Source: Halanaerobium sp041694515 (GTDB lineage: Bacteria > Bacillota > Halanaerobiia > Halanaerobiales > Halanaerobiaceae). From it: DNA of 62,646 nucleotides. The notes under the pieces were generated by a model. That model was given only the letters and a program-made list of their open reading frames with translations. It was not told the origin of the DNA and did not search any database. The DNA is taken from assembly GCA_041694515.1 (NCBI GenBank), contig JASMSZ010000135.1, positions 1 through 62,646 of the forward strand, in the 5' to 3' direction. This document shows positions 40,746 to 49,096 of the stretch, one piece after another (the stretch's first letter is position 1; each line of letters begins with the position of its first letter). The translations under genes and the position numbers were made by a program.

Positions 40746-41840
40746 TTAATAAGTAATTTCAGTCCCATTAGGAACTACCTGAATCCAGGTCTGACCTGGA
40801 TTGATCTTAATTTGTTCACCAGCAGCATTAAAATAAGTTATATCTCCCTTGTTATTTTCCCAGCTGCCTTCAATTAATAGACCATCCCGAAAAAGCTTCA
40901 TTTTTCCACCTGATTCCAGATCAATATCCTGTCTTCCCTGACTATCCTTAGTGGAAGTTTCAACATGCTGAACTATAATATTTTTAACCTTCAGCTGTTC
41001 ACCATTTTCTAAAAGGTGCGGATTATCTTTACTATTTAAAAATCTCAAATAATTATTTCCCAGACTATTATATTCATATAAAACTTCATATGAACCCCAG
41101 TAATCAATACTGATATTTTCCGCTTTTTTAAAATCACTGACTACAGAAGCAGTTAAAAAGTTAAACTGTTCCGGATATTCTTTTTCCGATAAGTTGTTTA
41201 AATAATTATTTAATGGTTTTTTCCCGGAATATAAGTTGTGAGGAGCTCTTCTTTTACTGCTTCTCCAGAAATACCGGCTCTGATAGATTTGATCTAAATG
41301 CAGAACATTCTCTTCCTGTAGAAGTTCAAATCCATCCGGACTGGCTCCAGCATGCAGAAATAAAGCCTCATATGATTGGGCAGTTTTGATTAAAGCCGGT
41401 CTGGCACTTCTAATCGGACCAATTTTTTCCGGTACTTCGGGCCAGTAAATTGCCAGAAACCTTGTTATCCCACCTTCTAACATAAATTCATAGACTATCT
41501 CAGCCTCTCCTAAACCACTCTGGGGTCTGGCTGCCGGAGAATTTTCAATAGAAACAGCCACCGCTCGCTTATAATAATTTTGCGAAATTGGTAATCCAGT
41601 AAAAGGAGAAACCGCACTATAATTATTTTTCTGGCTCTGATCTTCTTCTGGACTTTTAGCTGCATATTCTTCTTCAAGATTCTGGATTTCTTCTTCGAGA
41701 TCTTCCGGACTCAACTTTTCCTGCTGAGCAGCATCTTCCTCAACTTGCTGCAGCTGTTCTCCATCTTCAGGAGTACAGGCTGTAAAAACCAGCAGTGCAG
41801 CCAGCAGCAGTGTCAGCAGGATAAATAACTTCGACTTCAT
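40746..41840 (-). CDS. DUF3048 domain lipoprotein (YerB-like)
   Basis: A 364-aa exported protein. An N-terminal signal peptide ends in a lipobox (LLVFTAC, lipidated Cys at about residue 21). An acidic coiled linker (about 28-65) follows, then the DUF3048 core: SPFTGLPI, RPQSGLGEAEIVYE, RFLAIYWPE and IGPIRSARP. The second half has the DUF3048 C-terminal part. Family function is unknown. It sits between the CNNM transporter and cdd, where Firmicutes normally have no gene. The stop is followed by about 50 bp before the cdd ribosome binding site. Confidence 0.88.
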   Translation of the reverse strand: MKSKLFILLTLLLAALLVFTACTPEDGEQLQQVEEDAAQQEKLSPEDLEEEIQNLEEEYAAKSPEEDQSQKNNYSAVSPFTGLPISQNYYKRAVAVSIENSPAARPQSGLGEAEIVYEFMLEGGITRFLAIYWPEVPEKIGPIRSARPALIKTAQSYEALFLHAGASPDGFELLQEENVLHLDQIYQSRYFWRSSKRRAPHNLYSGKKPLNNYLNNLSEKEYPEQFNFLTASVVSDFKKAENISIDYWGSYEVLYEYNSLGNNYLRFLNSKDNPHLLENGEQLKVKNIIVQHVETSTKDSQGRQDIDLESGGKMKLFRDGLLIEGSWENNKGDITYFNAAGEQIKINPGQTWIQVVPNGTEITY

Positions 41841-41858
41841 CTTCTCACCTCTACAATA

Positions 41859-43118
41859 TTATTCATCTTCTTCTAACTTTAATTCTGCTTCACTTATCAA
41901 TTTAATTTTTCTAATTCTATTATCTACAATACTTTCAATGATAAATGTTACATTTTCAAGTTTCAGCTTTTCGCCCTGAACTGGTAGGCGATTCAGATAA
42001 TACAAAACCAGACCACTTACAGTCTCATAATCATCACTCTCAGCCAGAGGTTCCTTTAGATATTTATTTATTTCTTCTATATCTACCCTACCATCAAGAA
42101 GTAGTTTATTATCATCAATCACTTCAATATAACTTTTTTCCAGATCAAACTCATCCTGGATATCTCCAACAATTTCTTCCAGTAAATCTTCAATTGTTAT
42201 TAAACCAGAAGTTCCACCATATTCGTCTACCACGATTGCCATATGCTCTTTCCTGTCCTTCATTTCAGATAAAAGTTGATTAATCGGTTTACCTTCAGGA
42301 ATAAAATAAATTGGTTTAACAAATTTTTCAATATCAACCTCTTTTTTTTCGGCTAATATTAATTCTAAAAGATCCTTAATGTAAATCAAACCAATAATGT
42401 TGTCAATTGATTCTTCAAACACAGGAATTCTGGAATGCCCTTTTTCGACTCCCAATTTAATTAATTCAGTTAAAGATGCATTTTTTTCTATACAGACCAT
42501 ATCGATTCTGGGTATCATAATTTCTTTGACCAGAGTATCATCAAAATCAAATACACTCTGGATCATTTCCTGTTCAGTTTCTTTAATTACGCCCTCTCTC
42601 TGACTTACATTTACAAATCTCCTTATTTCCTCTTCACTTAAAAAGGCTGAGGAAATTAAATTTTTATCTTTAACAAAGAGATTAACAATCTTTGTAAAAA
42701 GATAAATAAAGGGAGACAAAATTATTTCCAGATAATAGAGAGGGACTGCAGCAGCTTTAGCATAATCAGAAGCTCTATTATTGCCAAGTGATTTGGGAGT
42801 TATTTCTCCAAAAATCAAGATTAATAAAGTTACAACACCTGTTGCAATTCCGACTCCCTTACTACCAAAGAGCTCAATTGATAGAGCTGTTGCTATGGAG
42901 GAAGCTGCAATATTAACCAGATTATTACCGATTAAAATAGTGGTTAATAATCTTGTCTGATTCTGCAGTAATTTATCAACTTTTTCAGCGTGTTCATCTC
43001 CTCTTTGAACTTTTTCCTTGATTTTAACTCTATTAACAGACATAAAAGCTGTCTCAGAACCGGAAAAAAAGGCAGATAGAAATATTAAGATAAAAAATGA
43101 AAATAATTCTAAATACAT
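41859..43118 (-). CDS. CNNM/CorC-type membrane protein (hemolysin C family)
   Basis: A 419-aa protein with a DUF21/CNNM transmembrane domain (about 4 helices, residues 1-185), a CBS pair (about 205-325; MIPRIDMVCIE and VDEYGGTSGLITIEDLLEEIVGDI) and a CorC_HlyC C-terminal domain. Relatives act in Mg2+ export. The name hemolysin is historical. The ATG at 43118 has GGAGG 8 nt upstream; a TTG seven codons earlier overlaps it. It is the first gene after the DGK/PAP2 fusion. Confidence 0.93.
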   Translation of the reverse strand: MYLELFSFFILIFLSAFFSGSETAFMSVNRVKIKEKVQRGDEHAEKVDKLLQNQTRLLTTILIGNNLVNIAASSIATALSIELFGSKGVGIATGVVTLLILIFGEITPKSLGNNRASDYAKAAAVPLYYLEIILSPFIYLFTKIVNLFVKDKNLISSAFLSEEEIRRFVNVSQREGVIKETEQEMIQSVFDFDDTLVKEIMIPRIDMVCIEKNASLTELIKLGVEKGHSRIPVFEESIDNIIGLIYIKDLLELILAEKKEVDIEKFVKPIYFIPEGKPINQLLSEMKDRKEHMAIVVDEYGGTSGLITIEDLLEEIVGDIQDEFDLEKSYIEVIDDNKLLLDGRVDIEEINKYLKEPLAESDDYETVSGLVLYYLNRLPVQGEKLKLENVTFIIESIVDNRIRKIKLISEAELKLEEDE

Positions 43119-43147
43119 TATTGATTCCTCCACGGTCAACTAAGTTA

Positions 43148-43849
43148 TTAAATACTAAAGTAATAAAAAATTACAAATGTGATTATAATACCAAGAATGG
43201 TCCCCAGTAAAATTTCTCTAAAAGAATGGGTTCCTGCTTCTAATCTGCTCTGTGCTGTTAAAAAAGCAAGAACTGCTGCCAGTGAAAAAGCAATTAAACT
43301 TTCTGTTAAAAACCAGATAATCAGCACAGAAGAAGCTGCCAGAGCAGAATGGCCGCTAACAATTCCACCTTTAAGTGGAGTACCACTGCTAAAAATTGAT
43401 TTTAAAGTTATGATCAGTATAAATATTAATGCCAGATTGATAAATATCAAATGCAGAGGCTCATGTCTAATATTAAAAATAAGATTTAATGATAATTCCT
43501 GAGCCCTATTAAAAAAAACCAAATAAGCAATGAAGACCGCATTACCGGCTGCAATGACAACCGCAGCTGCACTAATATTCTTAGCGATTCTTGCCTTAAA
43601 ACTGTAATCCTGGGTTAAAATATCAATAATAACTTCTACCGCTGTATTTAGCAGCTCAGCAAAAATGACCAGAGAGATAGATATAATAACCAGACCAAGC
43701 TCCAATCTGCTTAAATCAAATAAAAGACTAAAAACAAGCACAAAAATTGCAGCAGTAAGATGAATCTGCATATTTCTCTGAGTCCTGACTGCATGTATCA
43801 AACCGGCAATTGCATGATTAAAACTATTTATAGTTTTTAAAATCCACAT
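43148..43849 (-). CDS. Diacylglycerol/undecaprenol kinase fused to a PAP2 phosphatase domain
   Basis: A 233-aa membrane protein. Residues 1-115 are a DgkA/UdpK kinase with three helices and the signature ELLNTAVE (65-72). Residues about 130-233 are a PAP2-type domain with VSGHS (164-168) and SRLEAGTH...E (201-212). The first PAP2 motif is degenerate (Lys150 followed by Thr-Pro instead of Arg-Pro). Gln24 occupies the place of a Glu in the B. subtilis UdpK RTERN motif. A role in lipid or undecaprenyl-phosphate recycling is inferred. TAGGTG precedes the ATG. Location between ybeY and cdd matches dgkA. Confidence 0.88.
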   Translation of the reverse strand: MWILKTINSFNHAIAGLIHAVRTQRNMQIHLTAAIFVLVFSLLFDLSRLELGLVIISISLVIFAELLNTAVEVIIDILTQDYSFKARIAKNISAAAVVIAAGNAVFIAYLVFFNRAQELSLNLIFNIRHEPLHLIFINLALIFILIITLKSIFSSGTPLKGGIVSGHSALAASSVLIIWFLTESLIAFSLAAVLAFLTAQSRLEAGTHSFREILLGTILGIIITFVIFYYFSI

Positions 43850-43858
43850 TGGTTACAC

Positions 43859-44290
43859 CTAATCTCTGCTGATATCCAGTTCAGTTAAAACTCTTTCCTC
43901 TTTTTGCCGCATTTCATCTTTTTCTTCCTGGCCGTGATGATCATAACCAAACAAATGCAGCATGCCGTGAACTGTCAAATAAGCAAGTTCTCTTGTTAAT
44001 GAATGTCCATATTCCTCTGCCTGCACAGCGGCTCTCTGGGCAGAGATTATAATATCACCAAGTATTTCCTGATCAATGGGAAAAGAAAGTACATCTGTTA
44101 CTTCATTTCTATTCCGATATTTCTTATTCAGCTCTTTAATCTGTTGATTCCTAACAAATGCAACACTTACTTCGCCCCCACTGTATCCTTCAAGTTCAGC
44201 AGCAGTTTCAATCACTTTTTCCAAAAGTGAAAACATCTCCTGACTGATTTTCACTTCCCTCTGCTGATCATTAAAATCTACATTAATCAC
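43859..44290 (-). CDS. ybeY: Endoribonuclease YbeY
   Basis: Zinc-dependent RNase of the UPF0054 family, needed for 16S rRNA 3' maturation and ribosome quality control. The 143-aa protein has the metal motif HGMLHLFGYDH near residue 110 and RNEVTDVLSFP. The start is GTG, inside the last codons of pgpH, giving an 8-bp overlap. This is the usual phoH-pgpH-ybeY order. Confidence 0.96.
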   Translation of the reverse strand: MINVDFNDQQREVKISQEMFSLLEKVIETAAELEGYSGGEVSVAFVRNQQIKELNKKYRNRNEVTDVLSFPIDQEILGDIIISAQRAAVQAEEYGHSLTRELAYLTVHGMLHLFGYDHHGQEEKDEMRQKEERVLTELDISRD

Positions 44291-46544
44291 TACTATTCCC
44301 GCCTTTCATTTCTTTCAGCAATTTTTCCGGATATTCTACTCGTTGATGGTAAATACCAGTTAAAACTTTAACAAAACTTTTAACTATTGTATCTAAATCA
44401 CTCAAAGTTAAGTTTGACTGATCAAGCTGGTTTTCAATTAACTTATCTTTAACCAGACCTCTAACAAATCCTTCAATTCGGTCATGATTGTTTTTGTTGA
44501 AATTTTTGGATCTCAGTGCTGCTTCAGTAATGTCAGCCAGCATGATAATAGCAGCTTCTCTACTCTGCGGCTTGGGACCATCATAACGAAAATCTTTCTT
44601 TTCAATATCATCATGTTTATTATCCTGCAGAGCCTGCTGATAAAAATAAGAAATTAAATTTGTCCCATGATGCTGTTTTATAATATCAATAATTTTTGAC
44701 GGCAGTCCATTTTCTTCTGCCATTTCTACTCCATCTTTAACATGCGACTTTATTATAAGTGCACTCAAATTTGGAGAAGTTTTATCATGAGGATTTTCGC
44801 CTCCAAACTGATTGTCAGAAAAAAAGTAAGGCCTTTTTAACTTACCAATATCATGATAATAAGCTGCAGCTCTTGCCAGTAATGAATCTGCTCCCACATC
44901 TTCAGCAGCTGTTTCAGCCAAATTACCAACAATCACACTGTGGTGATAGGTACCCGGTGCCTCAACCAGCATTCGTTTTAAAATTGGCTGACTGGGATTA
45001 GAAAGCTCTAACAACTTTACAGAACTTGTCATATCAAATAAATCTTCAAGATATGGCAGCAGCCCATTAGCCAGCACCCCTACTAAAAGACCATTGACAA
45101 TTCCGCCTCCAATTGACCAGATTAAATATGTCCAGTCCTGATTCTGCTGCATTAAGGAAAGACCACCGATTAAAAATACCAAAATAAAACTAACATTTAA
45201 ACCAGCCCTTATAATATCTCCTCTTTCTTTAACCTTAGTTACACTAAAGATACCTATTAAACCAGCCAGAAAAGAGGTTAACACAATATTAAAATTCATA
45301 TCATAAACTGGTGCAATTAATAAACTAATAAATAAAGTGGTAATCAAAGCTGTGTCACTGCCAATTAAAACAGTTAAAAGTATTGACGCCATCGCTGTAG
45401 GGACCATAAAGTCAACAAACGGATTCTGAAAAAGTGTTAATATTTTAGCAAAGAAAACCACAGCTAAAATTAAAAGTTCAATTAAAAGAAGCTTACTGTT
45501 ATCCTGCCAGACTGATTTCTGGTATTTATAAAAATAAAATCCAAGCAGTAGAACAAGAATTAAACTGATCAGGATTCTACCAGTAATATTATAATAATTA
45601 ATTCCACTTTTCTGCAGTCCAAGTCTTTCTAAGATCTCTATATCTGCTTCAGTAACAACATCACCCTTACGAACAATTATTTCACCCTGTCTAACAGTTT
45701 GTTCTACAGCTTCAACTTCGGAGATAGCCTCCTCTCGCCTGCTGGCAGTTGCCTCCTGATTCAAAAACATGTTAGCAGCAATTACTGATTCAGAAATGTC
45801 AGCTAGAGCCAACCTTTTACTGCGGGAGATATCCATCTCCATTGCACTCTGACGAAGTTCTGTGCGTGCTGCTGACAGATCAGAGGGTAAAATTCTGCTT
45901 TCTAATTTATTCTGAAGAAGATTACGCGCTCTCTTCTGAAGCTCTGCCAATTCTTCACTACTTAAAGTAATTAAAGTAGTTAAACTGTCACTGCTAATTT
46001 CAAAGGAGATTTTTTCCCTAACCAAACCTATTATTTCATTTATTTCTGCCTGACTAAAGCTTTTAATTTCAGCCGCTGATAACTTATTATTGCCAACCTT
46101 AGAATTCTGAGCTCTGGTATTTTTATTTTCCTGACTCTGCTGATCCTGCCTCGACTCTGTTTCTAAAGAAATTTTATTCTGATAAAAAAACTGTCGTTGT
46201 TCACTTACAGCTTTAAATAAATTATTAACCTTATTCAGCACTTCTTCCTCTATTGTGCTATCTTCTTCATAAACCCTTGGAGCTGTATCTGCAGCCCGCT
46301 GTCTTAACTCAGAAGTTCTGCTCTCGTCAATAAAAGTGATCGTTCTGGGAGCAGTAATATCATTTTGACTTACCTGACCTGCCCTTAAATCAACCTGATT
46401 TGGAATTAAATCCAGACTTAAAATCAGGGCAATCAGGATAAAGAAAATCACAGCCCAGATAACTTTATAAGTGTTTGTTGAAAAATCAAGATATTCTTTT
46501 CTCCAGTTACGAAGTCTGACTCTCAATTTTTTCATAAATTTCAT
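44283..46544 (-). CDS. 7TM-HD domain cyclic-di-AMP phosphodiesterase (PgpH family)
   Basis: A 753-aa membrane protein. It has one N-terminal helix (about 27-47), a large extracytoplasmic 7TMR-HDED domain (about 50-310), seven helices (about 315-490) and a cytoplasmic HD domain with HHSVIVGNLAE, AYYHDIGKLKRP and IKQHHGT. PgpH-type proteins hydrolyse c-di-AMP, a regulator of potassium and osmotic balance, which would matter in a halophile. No c-di-AMP synthase is in the window. The gene starts 2 bp after phoH. Confidence 0.93.
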   Translation of the reverse strand: MKFMKKLRVRLRNWRKEYLDFSTNTYKVIWAVIFFILIALILSLDLIPNQVDLRAGQVSQNDITAPRTITFIDESRTSELRQRAADTAPRVYEEDSTIEEEVLNKVNNLFKAVSEQRQFFYQNKISLETESRQDQQSQENKNTRAQNSKVGNNKLSAAEIKSFSQAEINEIIGLVREKISFEISSDSLTTLITLSSEELAELQKRARNLLQNKLESRILPSDLSAARTELRQSAMEMDISRSKRLALADISESVIAANMFLNQEATASRREEAISEVEAVEQTVRQGEIIVRKGDVVTEADIEILERLGLQKSGINYYNITGRILISLILVLLLGFYFYKYQKSVWQDNSKLLLIELLILAVVFFAKILTLFQNPFVDFMVPTAMASILLTVLIGSDTALITTLFISLLIAPVYDMNFNIVLTSFLAGLIGIFSVTKVKERGDIIRAGLNVSFILVFLIGGLSLMQQNQDWTYLIWSIGGGIVNGLLVGVLANGLLPYLEDLFDMTSSVKLLELSNPSQPILKRMLVEAPGTYHHSVIVGNLAETAAEDVGADSLLARAAAYYHDIGKLKRPYFFSDNQFGGENPHDKTSPNLSALIIKSHVKDGVEMAEENGLPSKIIDIIKQHHGTNLISYFYQQALQDNKHDDIEKKDFRYDGPKPQSREAAIIMLADITEAALRSKNFNKNNHDRIEGFVRGLVKDKLIENQLDQSNLTLSDLDTIVKSFVKVLTGIYHQRVEYPEKLLKEMKGGNSSD

Positions 46545-46546
46545 TT

Positions 46547-47506
46547 TTAGCTCCCACTTTCATAACTTTCATATGCTTTAATAATTTCTTTAACCAGATC
46601 ATGTCTAACAACATCATGTCTGCTTAAATAGACAAAATCTATTCCTTTAATTCCCTTTAATATTTTCTGAACTGTAGCCAGACCGGAACTTTTTTTACTC
46701 GGCAGATCAATCTGAGTTATATCACCTGTAATAACCGCTTTAGAATTAAAACCGATTCTGGTTAAAAACATCTTCATCTGTTCTAAAGTAGTATTTTGAG
46801 CCTCATCCAAAATCACAAAAGAATCATCAAGAGTTCTACCTCGCATATAAGCCAGTGGTGCCACCTCAATAATGTCTTTTTCTTGATATAATTTGGACTT
46901 CTCCGGTCCCAAAATATCATATAATGCATCATATAATGGTCTTAAATAGGGATCAACTTTTTCCTGCATATCCCCGGGTAAAAAGCCTAAGTTTTCTCCC
47001 GCTTCAATTGCAGGTCTGGTTAAAACAATTCTATTAATTTCATTATTTAAAAGACTTTTTACTGCCATAACCATTGCCAGATAAGTTTTACCTGTACCAG
47101 CCGGACCAATAGAGAAAACAATATCCCTATTTTTGATTGATTCTAAATAAAGCTTCTGGCCCATAGTTTTAGCTTTTATTTTCCGACCTTTATAATTTTC
47201 CAGTATCACTTCATCGTAAATTCTATTTAAGTTGATCTCTGGATTCCTTTTTAAAAGCTCAGCTGCGTATTTTAATTTTCTGGGTGAAAGTTCCTCGTTT
47301 TTATCTGTTAAAGAAAGTAATTTTTTTATTATCTTTTCAGGTTCTTTAAGGTCACGATCACCCTCTATTTTTATCTGATTACCTCTGCCGTTCAATTTTA
47401 ATGACAGTATATCTTCTAAAAGCTTTAAGTTGCGGTCATTATGACCGAAAAAATTTTGTGCAAGCTGATAATCATTAATTTCAATTTTTCTTTCATTTTG
47501 ACTCAA
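46547..47506 (-). CDS. PhoH-like ATPase
   Basis: A 319-aa P-loop ATPase of the PhoH family. An N-terminal KH-like region precedes Walker A GPAGTGKTYLAM (about 138-149) and Walker B VILDEAQNTT. The motif TGDITQIDLP is also present. The role is probably RNA-related; it is conserved next to pgpH and ybeY. The start is TTG with AGGAGGAG upstream. It has its own promoter. Confidence 0.94.
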   Translation of the reverse strand: MSQNERKIEINDYQLAQNFFGHNDRNLKLLEDILSLKLNGRGNQIKIEGDRDLKEPEKIIKKLLSLTDKNEELSPRKLKYAAELLKRNPEINLNRIYDEVILENYKGRKIKAKTMGQKLYLESIKNRDIVFSIGPAGTGKTYLAMVMAVKSLLNNEINRIVLTRPAIEAGENLGFLPGDMQEKVDPYLRPLYDALYDILGPEKSKLYQEKDIIEVAPLAYMRGRTLDDSFVILDEAQNTTLEQMKMFLTRIGFNSKAVITGDITQIDLPSKKSSGLATVQKILKGIKGIDFVYLSRHDVVRHDLVKEIIKAYESYESGS

Positions 47507-47539
47507 ATTATAACTCCTCCTTAATACTTTTACTTATTT

Positions 47540-47567
47540 ATTATATCATATTTATTTCTTTAAACAA
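47540..47567 (-). promoter_or_regulatory. phoH operon promoter
   Basis: Minus-strand -35 TTGTTT (47562-47567), a 16-nt spacer and -10 TATAAT (47540-47545), just downstream of a terminator. It probably drives phoH-pgpH-ybeY and beyond. Confidence 0.65.
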
Positions 47568-47574
47568 ATTTCGC

Positions 47575-47608
47575 CAAAAAACTGCAGCCGGAGGGAGACC
47601 GCAGTTTT
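47575..47608 (-). terminator. Terminator after the unknown membrane-anchored gene
   Basis: Minus-strand hairpin with arms AAAACTGC / GCAGTTTT and a partly paired inner region, followed by six T in total. It ends the nfeD-floA transcript. Confidence 0.75.
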
Positions 47609-47617
47609 GAAAAAGAT

Positions 47618-48076
47618 TTAGTTTTGATCCCTTTTTAAAGCTTTTGGTTTAGATAAAATTTCATTATAAATAACAGCTTTTTCTACCTCATTATATTGGG
47701 CAAATATTTCTCCCAGGGAACTGTTTTTATTTCCCTTTTTTCTCTGTTTTGAATTATATCTTTTAATTTTTTCTTTATTTTTCCTTTTTGCTTTTTCTAT
47801 TTCAGCCTCAGATTCAGAATTCTGATTTAAAATTCTCTCTTTACTTTCAGCTGCAGTTTTCCTTTCAGCTGCAGCAACTCTTTTTTTTGCCTCATCCTGA
47901 TCATAATCAGGATTCATTTTACCGGTGTTTATTTTTTCTTCTTCATCTGCCTGCTCAATTGTCAGATCAAATCTTTTTCCAATAAAATCAATTCCTTTTT
48001 TAAAAAGCGAAAATATCTGAAATAGAATAACGAAAAAAATTATAAATATAGGAAGTACAAAAATTAGATCTCCCAT
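47618..48076 (-). CDS. Unrecognised membrane-anchored, highly charged protein
   Basis: Not recognised. The 152-aa product has one N-terminal hydrophobic helix (about residues 3-25), then a Lys/Glu-rich, Ala-containing region (about 45-120) that looks like a coiled coil or disordered tail, and a short less-charged C terminus with LGEIFAQYNEVEKAVIYNEIL. The start has GGAGGTG. It lies 36 bp after floA and before a terminator, so it belongs to the nfeD-floA transcript. Firmicutes often have yqfC/yqfD at this place; this protein resembles neither. Confidence 0.7.
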   Translation of the reverse strand: MGDLIFVLPIFIIFFVILFQIFSLFKKGIDFIGKRFDLTIEQADEEEKINTGKMNPDYDQDEAKKRVAAAERKTAAESKERILNQNSESEAEIEKAKRKNKEKIKRYNSKQRKKGNKNSSLGEIFAQYNEVEKAVIYNEILSKPKALKRDQN

Positions 48077-48112
48077 GATTCACCTCCAGCACTAACAGCT
48101 GACGTTAAAAAA

Positions 48113-49093
48113 TTAATTACCATTCTGCTTTTCATTTTCTGAAGCCTCAGAAATACTGGTTCTCATTTTAGTATCTGATTCTACATTTTTCATTTTCATG
48201 TAATCCATTACTCCCATATTTCCTTTCTTTAGAGCTTCGGCCATTGCAAGTGGTACTTCTGCTTCAGCTTCAACAACTTTAGCCCGCATTTCCTGAACTC
48301 TGGCTTTCATTTCCTGTTCTTCTGCTACCGCCATTGCTCTCCGTTCTTCAGCCTTAGCCTGAGCAATTTCTTTATCTGCTTCTGCCTGATCAGTCTGCAG
48401 CTGAGCACCAATATTTTTACCAACATCAACATCTGCAATATCAATAGATAAAATCTCAAAAGCCGTCCCGGAGTCCAGACCCTTATTTAAAACTGTTTTG
48501 GAAATAGAATCAGGATTTTCCAGTACTTTTTTGTGTGATTCTGCAGAACCAACTGTAGTAACAATACCCTCGCCAACTCTTGCCAGTACAGTTTCTTCTC
48601 CAGCTCCACCTACCAGACGTTCAATATTAGCTCTAACTGTGACCCTTGCAGTTGCCATAACCTGAATACCATCCATCGCTACCGCTGTAACAACCGGAGT
48701 CTGTATCACTTTTGGGTTAACACTCATTTTTACTGCTTCCAGTACATCTCTACCGGCTAAATCAATAGCAGCAGCTCGTTCAAAAGTCAGATCAATTTCT
48801 GCCCTCTGAGCAGCAATTAAAGCATCTACAACCCGATCAACATTTCCGCCAGCCAGATAATGTGCTTCCAGCTGGTCACTGCTTAAACCTTTACCTGCCT
48901 TATGGGATTTAATCATTGGTCCTACAATTGAAGAGGGCACCACTCTTCTCAAACGCATTCCAATCAGATTAAAAAAACCAACCTTAACTCCAGCAGCAGT
49001 TGCCGAAATCCATAAACCAAGTGGTATAAAGTAGAAAAACAAAACAAAAAATAATATTAAAGCAGCTAAAATTAAAATTGAAAAAAGTTCCAT
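48113..49093 (-). CDS. floA: Flotillin-like protein FloA
   Basis: SPFH-family scaffold of functional membrane microdomains (UPF0365, YqfA). The 326-aa protein has an N-terminal membrane hairpin (about 5-45), the SPFH/band-7 core (VQVMATARVTVRANIERLVGG, shown in part) and a coiled-coil region (DQAEADKEIAQAKAEER). It starts 3 bp after nfeD, the conserved NfeD-flotillin pairing. GAGGAGGA precedes the ATG. Confidence 0.95.
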   Translation of the reverse strand: MELFSILILAALILFFVLFFYFIPLGLWISATAAGVKVGFFNLIGMRLRRVVPSSIVGPMIKSHKAGKGLSSDQLEAHYLAGGNVDRVVDALIAAQRAEIDLTFERAAAIDLAGRDVLEAVKMSVNPKVIQTPVVTAVAMDGIQVMATARVTVRANIERLVGGAGEETVLARVGEGIVTTVGSAESHKKVLENPDSISKTVLNKGLDSGTAFEILSIDIADVDVGKNIGAQLQTDQAEADKEIAQAKAEERRAMAVAEEQEMKARVQEMRAKVVEAEAEVPLAMAEALKKGNMGVMDYMKMKNVESDTKMRTSISEASENEKQNGN

Positions 49094-49096
49094 AAT

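Noticed and set aside
41859..43118. Hemolysin as a literal toxin
   Set aside because: The family name is historical; the domain order DUF21-CBS-CorC indicates a membrane ion transport protein.
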